Positions 8,355-14,884 of a stretch of DNA of 64,000 nucleotides are shown here, piece by piece. The stretch is from contig NZ_JAAGLY010000001.1 of NCBI RefSeq assembly GCF_010548375.1, positions 186,001-250,000 of the forward strand, given 5' to 3'. This stretch comes from Streptomyces sp. SID13726 (GTDB lineage Bacteria > Actinomycetota > Actinomycetes > Streptomycetales > Streptomycetaceae). The notes below the pieces were generated by a model. The model was not told the DNA's origin and searched no databases. It worked only from the letters and a program-made list of their open reading frames with translations. Made by a program: the position numbers and the translations under genes. Numbering within the stretch: the first letter of the stretch is position 1; each line of letters begins with the position of its first letter.

Positions 8355-8975
8355 GTGCGGAGCGACAAGCGCCTGTGGCAACGATGTCGGCGACTGGTGG
8401 ACGACCTCGACCTGCCGACCCCCTTCGACACGGCCCGGTTCATCGACATGCTGGCGCGGACCCGGGGCCGGCCGATCGAGCTCGTGCCCGTCGCCGCCCG
8501 GCCCCACCTCCCGTGCGGACTGCTCGTCACCACCGACCACGCGGACCGCATCCTGTACCCCGCCGACACCACCCCCCTGCACCAGCAGCACATCCAACTC
8601 CACGAGATCGCCCACCTGTTGTGCGGTCACCACGAGACCTCGCCCGCCGCGTCCTCCGCGGCCCAGGTCCTGCTGCCGCATCTCCCGGCCTCGCTGGTCC
8701 AGCGGGTCCTGGGCCGCACCGTCTACACCGAGCCACAGGAGGAGGAGGCCGAGCTCGTGGCCTCCCTCGTCCTGAACCGCGCCGCGCAGCTCGACCGGGC
8801 CGACGCCGCCGCACCCGCGCCGGCCGCGCCGGAGGACGTACGACTGCGGTCCCTCTTCGGCTCGCCCGAGCGGCGGAACCCGGGCAGGACGGAAGCCCGG
8901 TCGAACCGGGGCGGGCCCGACGCCCGGCAGAACCAGGAAAGGCCCGACGCCCGGCGGAGTCCGTGGAGAACCTGA
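8355..8975 (+). CDS. ImmA/IrrE-type HExxH metallopeptidase-like protein
   Basis: A 206-aa protein starting at GTG (VRSDKRLWQRC) behind GGGGAGAGGGG. The zinc motif HEIAHLLCGH sits at residues 83-92, with the first His-Glu and last His at 83, 84 and 87. A conserved LPCGLLV strand precedes it. A possible third ligand is among the E residues of EPQEEEAELVASLV about 45 residues later, as in ImmA/IrrE. The last 60 residues are Arg/Pro-rich and probably disordered. It lies 56 bp after the XRE gene and overlaps the membrane gene by 13 bp, so the three are likely expressed together. Confidence 0.82.
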   Translation: MRSDKRLWQRCRRLVDDLDLPTPFDTARFIDMLARTRGRPIELVPVAARPHLPCGLLVTTDHADRILYPADTTPLHQQHIQLHEIAHLLCGHHETSPAASSAAQVLLPHLPASLVQRVLGRTVYTEPQEEEAELVASLVLNRAAQLDRADAAAPAPAAPEDVRLRSLFGSPERRNPGRTEARSNRGGPDARQNQERPDARRSPWRT

Positions 8976-10195
8976 CCGCGTGTCTCGCGGCCCTGGTCTT
9001 CCTGGGGTTCGCCGGACACCGGCTCGTGATCGCGCGCGGCGGGGGAGCGGACCCGGCTCAGCGTGACGTGGCCGGGTTCGCGCTCTGCGTGGGAGCGGCG
9101 ATGCTCCTCAACGCCCCGGCCGTGCTGGACGCCATGGACCGGTTCGTCCCCTCGCCCGACACCGAGCTGCTCCTCACCTCCGAACTCAAGGCGGCCGCGG
9201 GCACCTTCCTCACGCTCGTCGCCCTCGCGCTCGATCCGCCGGGGACCAGACCGGTGCGGCTACGGCGCCGGCGGCGGATCGGCGCCGCCGCAGCCGTCCA
9301 GGCCGCCGCACTGGGCCTGTTCCTCGCCGCCGACGTCACCGACGACGGCGCGTGGGCCATGGCCGCGCCCGGCCGGGGCTGGGTCCTGGCCGCCTACAAC
9401 GTGCTCTTCGCCGTCTACCTCGGCTGGTGTCTGTACACATTGGCGCGCGCCCTGCTCCGGCACGAACGACGGACCCCTCCCGGCCCCCTGCGCACCGGAC
9501 TGCGCCTGGTCGCGCTGGCCACGGCGACCTCGGTGGTGTGGACGCTGTGGACCCTCGACGACGCCGCCGCCAACCTCGCCGACGGGGGCCAGGGCCTGGG
9601 CGAGGACCTGCTGTCCACGACGCTCGGCATGGTCACCGCCGTCCTCGTCGCCGCCGGTGCGACCGCCACCTTCTGGGGCGAGCACATCGCGGCTCCGGTA
9701 CGACGGCTGCGGGCCCTGGGCGCCCACCGGGGCCTGGAACCCCTGTGGACGGCGATCCACGCCGAGCTGCCCGAGATCGCGCTGGACCCGGAGGCCGCAC
9801 ACCGCCGTCCCGGCCTGCGCCAGGCGGAGTTCGCGCGCTATCGCCGGGTGATCGAGATCCGGGACGGCATCCTGGCGCTACGGCCGTACCAGCAGGCGGA
9901 ACCCCTCGACTGGGCCGTACGGGCACTGGACCGCACCGGCCTCCCGGCGGGCGACCGGGAGGCGGTCCTCGAAGCCGCGCGGATCGCCGCGGCGCTGGAG
10001 AACAAGCGGGCCGGACGGGCGTACGGCGACACACCCGGCCGCAGGACCGCGGAGCAGGCCGCGGCTCCCTCGGCGCGGCTGGAGACCGTCGACGACGAGG
10101 CCGCCTGGCTGGTGCGGGTCGCGCGGGAGTTCAGCCGGTCCGGCGTGGTGCGCGACATCCGGGACCGGGTGCGCGCCCAGGTCGCGGCGGACTGA
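8963..10195 (+). CDS. MAB_1171c-type multi-span membrane protein
   Basis: A 410-aa protein (GTG start VENLTACLAALVF, overlapping the previous gene). The first 235 residues contain about seven hydrophobic segments. The C-terminal 170 residues are soluble and charged, with the pattern LEPLWTAIHAELPEIAL, then FARYRRVIEIRDGILALRPY. This layout and these motifs fit the MAB_1171c putative-transporter family, which often follows an XRE/ImmA pair in Streptomyces. Function is unknown; a membrane sensor or effector regulated by the upstream pair is an inference. Confidence 0.78.
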   Translation: MENLTACLAALVFLGFAGHRLVIARGGGADPAQRDVAGFALCVGAAMLLNAPAVLDAMDRFVPSPDTELLLTSELKAAAGTFLTLVALALDPPGTRPVRLRRRRRIGAAAAVQAAALGLFLAADVTDDGAWAMAAPGRGWVLAAYNVLFAVYLGWCLYTLARALLRHERRTPPGPLRTGLRLVALATATSVVWTLWTLDDAAANLADGGQGLGEDLLSTTLGMVTAVLVAAGATATFWGEHIAAPVRRLRALGAHRGLEPLWTAIHAELPEIALDPEAAHRRPGLRQAEFARYRRVIEIRDGILALRPYQQAEPLDWAVRALDRTGLPAGDREAVLEAARIAAALENKRAGRAYGDTPGRRTAEQAAAPSARLETVDDEAAWLVRVAREFSRSGVVRDIRDRVRAQVAAD

Positions 10196-10205
10196 ACCGT
10201 GCCGG

Positions 10206-10649
10206 TCACATGCCGGCGAGGCGCTTGACCCCGGAGATCCTGCACGTGACGTTCGAGGAGACCTGGGCCGACCCGCCGGCCGTCTCCTTCGCCCGCTGGT
10301 TCGCCGACACGCTGTTCGCGATGGCGGCGCCCTCCGCCACCCTCGTCCCGCCGCCGTCGACGAACTCGACCTTGATGGTGTAAGTGGCCGTGTCGCTGCC
10401 GTGGTTGGTCACCGTGAGTTCGGCCTCGGGGATCTTCGTGGCGGTGTCGATCGCGCAGGAGTCGAGCGTCACGTCGGGCGAGACCTGCTTGGCCTTGGCG
10501 ACGGTGGCCGTCGGGGGAAACGCGGTCGGGGTGCTCTTGTCGCCGCCGGTGAAGGCGGGACCGTCGCCGGACGAGCACGCGGTGAGGGCGGACAGGGCGG
10601 CCACGGCGAGCAGGGCCGCGGTGGACATCGTCCTCGTACGGATGCGCAA
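10206..10649 (-). CDS. Small lipoprotein with a predicted beta-sandwich domain
   Basis: A 147-aa lipoprotein: signal MRIRTRTMSTAALLAVAALS and lipobox LTAC (Cys about residue 25). The mature domain contains alternating short strands (AELTVTNHGSDTATYTIKVEFVD) and two further Cys (in LDSCAID and NVTCRIS) that could form a disulfide. This looks like a FxLYD/DUF4352-type immunoglobulin-like domain, but I cannot name the family. The stop is 11 bp from the convergent membrane gene. It is the second of two adjacent minus-strand lipoprotein genes, 82 bp from the first. Confidence 0.75.
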   Translation of the reverse strand: MRIRTRTMSTAALLAVAALSALTACSSGDGPAFTGGDKSTPTAFPPTATVAKAKQVSPDVTLDSCAIDTATKIPEAELTVTNHGSDTATYTIKVEFVDGGGTRVAEGAAIANSVSANQRAKETAGGSAQVSSNVTCRISGVKRLAGM

Positions 10650-10731
10650 CGGTTCTTCTCTTTCTCTGAGTCCGGGACTTCTGAGTGCGGGGATCTCTGG
10701 GTGCGGGACGTCCGAGTGCGGGGACGGAGTG

Positions 10732-11787
10732 CTACCTGGGCTTGGCCGAGAGCCTGGGGTCCGGTTTCGCGCCGGTCAGCACCGGGCCGAGGTCCCCGAC
10801 CGCCCACTCGTCGAACAGCACGCGCGGCGAACCGGTGGGCCGCGCGGTCAGCCGTACGACGTGGGAGGCGCCGCCGACGACTTCGGCCCGCGGCCGGGTG
10901 AGGAGCTTGGACCAGGGCTCGCCGGCCCTGGCGGACATCGTCGACTTCACCCGCCCCGGCCAGCCCGACGCGAGCGCCTGTGCCGCGCCCTCGCTCTCCG
11001 TCGTGACGCAGGCGACCTCGGTGGCGTCGGCGTCGGACCCGGACGGCCGCAGGACACCGACGCCCAGCGGGGTGTCGGAGATGTTCACGTCGAAGCCGAT
11101 CTGCGCGGCCTCGACCTGGCCGAGGCAGTCCGCGATCCCGCCGACCTCCTCGTTGTCGGACAGGGACCTGGCGCCCGAGAGCGTCTTGTCGATGTCGGCG
11201 GTCGCCCCCGCGTGGACGATCCGCTTCGACGAGACCCGTACGACGTTCAGGGCGGTGAGGATGCCGAGCTGCGCGAGCGGGTCCTTCTGGTCGATCTGGT
11301 GGTGGTCGCGGATGATCCAGCTGGTCTCGCCACCGGCGAGGGCGTGCTCCTTGTACCCGAGCTTCCGCAGCTTCGCGCCGATCTCCGTCGTGTTGAAGGA
11401 GCCGTACAGCACGCCGACCTGGTCGGGTGGGTAGCCGAGCGTGAGGGCGGTCCGGGCCGCGAACGGATCGATGCCGGTCAGCCCGGGGAGCAGGGCCGCG
11501 GCGTCGGCCAGCTTCTGTTCGCCGTATCCGAGCAGCGGGTCCCGTGGCGAGGCGGACCCGGCGCCGCTCCGGGCGCGGACCCCGGCCACGTCGCCGAACT
11601 CGATCCAGTCCTGCGTCAGATGGGTGTCCTTCACCTGGCTCAGCGCGGTGATCAACGGGGTGTGCGGTCGCTCGACGTGGTCGTCCCCGGCCGTGTCGCT
11701 GTTCCCGCAGCCGCTCATGACGACGACGGAGAGGAGCGCGCACGCTCCGCTCGCGCAGCGCGCCGCGCGGGATCGTCCTGCCTTCAA
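10732..11787 (-). CDS. Lipoprotein of unknown function
   Basis: A 351-aa protein beginning at TTG (MKAGRSRAARCASGACALLSVV) with GGGGGCAG upstream. A signal segment ends in the lipobox-like VMSGC. The mature protein contains the motifs TQDWIEFGD, GIDPFAARTALTLGYPPDQVGVLYGSF and GYKEHALAGGETSWIIRD. It looks like an extracytoplasmic protein found widely in Streptomyces, but I do not recognise a characterised family. The same 15-mer as upstream of the small secreted protein gene (7316-7525) and an inverted repeat lie just upstream, suggesting specific control. Confidence 0.75.
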   Translation of the reverse strand: MKAGRSRAARCASGACALLSVVVMSGCGNSDTAGDDHVERPHTPLITALSQVKDTHLTQDWIEFGDVAGVRARSGAGSASPRDPLLGYGEQKLADAAALLPGLTGIDPFAARTALTLGYPPDQVGVLYGSFNTTEIGAKLRKLGYKEHALAGGETSWIIRDHHQIDQKDPLAQLGILTALNVVRVSSKRIVHAGATADIDKTLSGARSLSDNEEVGGIADCLGQVEAAQIGFDVNISDTPLGVGVLRPSGSDADATEVACVTTESEGAAQALASGWPGRVKSTMSARAGEPWSKLLTRPRAEVVGGASHVVRLTARPTGSPRVLFDEWAVGDLGPVLTGAKPDPRLSAKPR

Positions 11788-11805
11788 GAGTCTGCCCCCG
11801 ACTGT

Positions 11806-11841
11806 GATGATGTGAGCTGAGATTCAAGAGACTACATCATC
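11806..11841. promoter_or_regulatory. Inverted repeat GATGATGT-N20-ACATCATC upstream of lipoprotein gene
   Basis: Two perfect 8-bp arms (11806-11813 and 11834-11841) flank 20 bp, just upstream of the TTG at 11787. The nearby sequence TTCAAGAG also occurs twice (11783-11790 and 11823-11830). The spacing of arms (two helical turns centre to centre, roughly) is compatible with a dimeric regulator. No protein can be assigned. Confidence 0.4.
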
Positions 11842-11856
11842 CATTCATTTCAGCTG
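11842..11856 (-). promoter_or_regulatory. Second copy of CAGCTGAAATGAATG
   Basis: Exact 15-bp match (minus strand) to 7615-7629. It directly abuts the inverted repeat at 11806-11841 and is about 55-70 bp upstream of the lipoprotein start, the place of a promoter or activator site. Confidence 0.4.
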
Positions 11857-11900
11857 ACGGAGGTCGCTGTGTGACCGATGAACGACGGTCTTGCTTTGGC

Positions 11901-11938
11901 TATCGAGTTTCGATAGATTTCCATCGCAACTCGATGGA
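11901..11938. promoter_or_regulatory. Two palindromes in the leader of the DUF2975/HTH operon
   Basis: TATCGAgttTCGATA (11901-11915) and TCCATCGcaactCGATGGA (11920-11938) lie side by side. Both contain the core TCGA/ATCGA in inverted form. The second runs into the GGAAGG Shine-Dalgarno region, and the GTG of the DUF2975 gene is 10 bp further on. A repressor bound here would block transcription or initiation; the HTH protein encoded by the second gene is the obvious candidate (autoregulation), by inference. Alternatively the second arm pair could form an RNA hairpin hiding the ribosome site. Confidence 0.55.
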
Positions 11939-11948
11939 AGGATGAAGC

Positions 11949-12440
11949 GTGGGCAAGCTGACTGTGGGTGCCTTGCGTGCCGTGCTCGCGATGGTGCTCG
12001 TCGGCACCGTGTGCGTGCAGGTGCTGATGGTGTGGGTGCTGATCAGCGGGAACGATCCGGAGGACGGGTCGATGCCGCTGACCGCGCTGCGGGTCGTCAC
12101 CGTCCTCGGGATGGGGGCGGTCCAGGTCGCCGCGGTCTGCGTGTGGCGGCTGGTGGCGATGGTCCGACGCGGGACCGTGTTCTCCCCGGCCGCCTTCCGG
12201 TACGTGGACGGCGTGATCGGGGCGATCGTCGCGGTCGCGGTGCTGTGGTTCGTGGTCACCGCCGTCAACGCGCCGGGGCAGCGCGACGATCCGGGGGTCA
12301 CCGTCATCATGGCCGGCATCGGCGTGGCGATCCTGGGGGTCGCGCTCATCGTGCTCGTGCTGCGGATGCTCCTCGCCCAGGCCGTCGCCCGTGATGTCGA
12401 AGCGACGCAGATGCAGGCCGAGTTGGACGAGGTGATCTGA
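11949..12440 (+). CDS. DUF2975 integral membrane protein
   Basis: A 163-aa protein (GTG start, MGKLTVGALRAVLAMVLVG) with four membrane segments: about residues 6-35, 50-72, 88-110 and 118-140. The loop after the second segment, RRGTVFSPAAFRYVDGV, is the DUF2975 signature (R-x-G-x-x-F). Its stop overlaps the start of the next gene by one base. The DUF2975/small-HTH (YozG-like) pair is very common in Gram-positive genomes; its role is unknown, perhaps membrane control of the small regulator. Confidence 0.85.
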   Translation: MGKLTVGALRAVLAMVLVGTVCVQVLMVWVLISGNDPEDGSMPLTALRVVTVLGMGAVQVAAVCVWRLVAMVRRGTVFSPAAFRYVDGVIGAIVAVAVLWFVVTAVNAPGQRDDPGVTVIMAGIGVAILGVALIVLVLRMLLAQAVARDVEATQMQAELDEVI

Positions 12441-12661
12441 TGCCGATCGCCGTCGACATCGACGTGATGCTGGCCAAGCGGAAGATGTCCGTGGGCGAAC
12501 TCGCGGACCGCGTGGGCATCACCCCGGCCAACCTGGCGGTGCTCAAGAACGGCCGCGCCAAGGCGGTACGTTTCGCGACCCTCGCCGCGCTGTGCGAGGT
12601 GCTGGAGTGCCAGCCCGGGGATCTGCTGCGGTGGGAGGCGGAGGACGCGGTGGTCGGGTGA
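12440..12661 (+). CDS. Small Cro/C1-type HTH regulator (YozG-like)
   Basis: A 73-aa protein that is almost entirely one helix-turn-helix: MLAKRKMSVGELADRVGIT, then NLAVLKNGRAKAVRFATLAALCEVLECQPGDLL. The CQPGDLL end is characteristic of the YozG/YdaS-type small XRE family that pairs with DUF2975. It overlaps the membrane gene by one base and is thus translationally coupled. It probably binds the palindromes at 11901-11938. Confidence 0.88.
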   Translation: MPIAVDIDVMLAKRKMSVGELADRVGITPANLAVLKNGRAKAVRFATLAALCEVLECQPGDLLRWEAEDAVVG

Positions 12662-12756
12662 CGTGTCCCCGGGTCCCTGCTCTGCCTCCCGGTCGCTCGC
12701 CCGGGCCGCGCCACCGCCTCGCGGCACTCTCCCTCGCGCTCGGTGAGAATCCAGGC

Positions 12757-13641
12757 ATGGACATCCGGCAGCTGAGGTACTTCCTCGCGATCGTGGACCA
12801 CGGCGGCTTCAACCGGGCGGCCACGGCCCTGTACGTCTCACAGCCGGCGCTGTCGCAGACGGTCCGGTCACTGGAACGGGACCTGGGTACCGAGCTGTTC
12901 CACCGGATCGGCAAGCGAGTCGTCCTCACCGAGGCGGGGACGGCGCTGATCGAACCCGCCCGCGCGGCCGTACGCGGCGTGGAGACCGCGCGGGCGAGCG
13001 TCGACGCCGTACGGGACCTGCGCAGCGGCCGGCTCGACATCGCGGCGATGCCGTCCCCGGCCGTCGAACCGCTGACCTCCATGGTCCGCGACTTCACCGG
13101 CCGCCATCCCGGGGTGCGGGTGTGCGTCCGCGCCGCCTTCACCCCGCGGGACGTCGTCGACATGGTGCGCACGGGCGCCGGTGAGCTGGGGCTGCTGACC
13201 ACGCCCGGTCCGCTGCCGGAGAAGGAGGTCGTGTCCTACCCCGTCGGCGTGCAGGGGCTCGCGCTGCTGACCCCGCCCGACGGGCCGTTCCCGGCGGGCC
13301 GGGCGGTGACCGGCGCGGAGCTGGCCGGGCACCGGCTGATCATCGTGCAGCGGGGCACCGCTGCCCGGGCCTACGTCGACGAACTCCGAGAACAGGGCGT
13401 GGAGTTCACCGTCGCCGCCGAGACCGAGCACCGGGTGTCGGTGCTGCCGCTCGTCCTGGCGGCCGTCGGCCTCGCGGTGGTCACCGACTCCTGGCGCGAG
13501 ACGGCGGAACGGACCGGGGCGCGGGTCCTCGACCTGGACCCGAACCCCGTGCTGCGCATCGGGCTGATCAGCCGCAAGGGCCAACTGTCGCCCGCGGCCC
13601 GGGCGTTCCTGGACAGCGCGCTGGAAGGGGCGTGCGTGTAG
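12757..13641 (+). CDS. LysR-family regulator
   Basis: A 294-aa protein. Residues 1-60 form the winged HTH (MDIRQLRYFLAIVDHGGF, then ALYVSQPALSQTVRSLERDLG, then ELFHRIGKRVVLTEAG). Residues 90-290 form the periplasmic-binding-protein-like effector domain. It starts at the ATG at 12757; the open frame upstream (to 12592) is Arg/Gly-rich and not conserved. It sits 98 bp upstream of, and on the same strand as, the tartrate/D-malate dehydrogenase gene, as DmlR sits beside DmlA in E. coli (there divergent). Control of that gene is inferred. Confidence 0.9.
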   Translation: MDIRQLRYFLAIVDHGGFNRAATALYVSQPALSQTVRSLERDLGTELFHRIGKRVVLTEAGTALIEPARAAVRGVETARASVDAVRDLRSGRLDIAAMPSPAVEPLTSMVRDFTGRHPGVRVCVRAAFTPRDVVDMVRTGAGELGLLTTPGPLPEKEVVSYPVGVQGLALLTPPDGPFPAGRAVTGAELAGHRLIIVQRGTAARAYVDELREQGVEFTVAAETEHRVSVLPLVLAAVGLAVVTDSWRETAERTGARVLDLDPNPVLRIGLISRKGQLSPAARAFLDSALEGACV

Positions 13642-13739
13642 CGCCTCATGTGGCCCGAGGGCCTTATAGGGGCGGCTTATCAACGAGATCGGGATCATGT
13701 CTTGGACGCGAACCCCGCCCCGCTGCTGCAATCGGCCCC

Positions 13740-14801
13740 ATGACGAACCGGAACCACCGCATCGCCCTCATCCCCGGTGACGGCATCGGCGCCGAGGTCC
13801 TCCCGCCCGCCCGGCGGGTCCTGGACGCGGTCGGCCGCCGCCACGGGATCGACTTCTCCTACACCTCGTACGACTGGTCCTGCGAACGCTATCTGCGCGA
13901 GGGCGCGATGATGCCCGAGGACGGACTGGACCGTCTGCGCGAGGCGGACGCGATCCTGCTGGGCGCCGTCGGCTACCCCGGTGTCCCCGACCACGTCTCC
14001 CTGTGGGGGCTGCTGATCCCCATCCGCCGGACCTTCCGCCAGTACGTCAACCTGCGGCCGATCCGCGTCTTCGAGGGCGTCCCCAGCCCCCTGCGCGCGG
14101 CCGTCGCGGGCGAGGTCGATCTGGTCGTCGTCCGGGAGAACGTCGAGGGCGAGTACAGCGAGATCGGCGGCCGGCTGAACCGGGGGACACCCGAGGAACT
14201 CGCCGTCCAGGAAGCCGTGTTCACCCGGGCCGGGGTCACCAGGATCGTCGACTACGCCTTCTCGCTCGCCGCCCGCCGCCGGGGCAGGCTGACCTCCGCC
14301 ACCAAGTCCAACGGCATCATCCACACCATGCCGTTCTGGGACGAGCTGGTCGCCGAACGGGCCCTCCGGCAGCCCGAGGTCGACTGGGACCAGGAGCACA
14401 TCGACGCGCTGGCCGCCAAGTTCGTCCTCGACCCCGCGCGCTTCGACGTGGTCGTCGCCTCCAACCTCTTCGGCGACATCCTCAGCGACCTCGCGGCCGC
14501 CGTGGCCGGCTCCATCGGCATCGCCCCCTCCGCGAGCCTCAACCCCGAGCGGACCCACCCCTCGATGTTCGAGCCGGTGCACGGTTCCGCCCCCGACATC
14601 GCGGGCCAGGGCCTGGCCAACCCGCTGGGCGCGATCGGCTCGGCGGCGCTGATGCTGGACCACCTCGGCCACCCCGAGGCGGCCCGGGACGTCGACGCCG
14701 CCATCGCCGCCGTGCTGGCCGGGTCGGACGTCCGCACCCGTGACCTGGGCGGTACGGCGACGACCGAGGAGTTCACGGAGAAGCTGCTCGCGCTCCTCTG
14801 A
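13740..14801 (+). CDS. Tartrate dehydrogenase / D-malate dehydrogenase
   Basis: A 353-aa member of the isocitrate/isopropylmalate dehydrogenase family. The NAD-type start RIALIPGDGIGAEVL, the substrate-loop motif HVSLWGLLIPIRRTFRQYVNLRP, and RENVEGEYSEIGGR match the tartrate-dehydrogenase subgroup (TtuC/DmlA) rather than LeuB. The catalytic Lys lies in TKSNGI and metal-binding Asp in SNLFGDILSDLAA. Reaction: NAD-dependent oxidation, often with decarboxylation, of D-malate, tartrate or similar 2-hydroxyacids in the cytoplasm with a divalent metal. Expected length is 350-360 aa, so it is complete. Which hydroxyacid is used cannot be read from sequence. Confidence 0.88.
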   Translation: MTNRNHRIALIPGDGIGAEVLPPARRVLDAVGRRHGIDFSYTSYDWSCERYLREGAMMPEDGLDRLREADAILLGAVGYPGVPDHVSLWGLLIPIRRTFRQYVNLRPIRVFEGVPSPLRAAVAGEVDLVVVRENVEGEYSEIGGRLNRGTPEELAVQEAVFTRAGVTRIVDYAFSLAARRRGRLTSATKSNGIIHTMPFWDELVAERALRQPEVDWDQEHIDALAAKFVLDPARFDVVVASNLFGDILSDLAAAVAGSIGIAPSASLNPERTHPSMFEPVHGSAPDIAGQGLANPLGAIGSAALMLDHLGHPEAARDVDAAIAAVLAGSDVRTRDLGGTATTEEFTEKLLALL

Positions 14802-14822
14802 GGGCCGTCACGGGCGAAGGGC

Positions 14823-14836
14823 CGGCCTTGGCCGGT
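14823..14836. terminator. Weak hairpin between convergent genes
   Basis: CCGGCC-TT-GGCCGG lies in the 83-bp gap between the dehydrogenase gene (plus) and the LuxR gene (minus). The stem is only 6 bp with a tight loop and no T run, so it is only a candidate bidirectional terminator. Confidence 0.3.
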
Positions 14837-14884
14837 GCTGCTCCGCGCCGACCGCTCAGCCCGCCGATCAGCCTGCGGTGCCGA

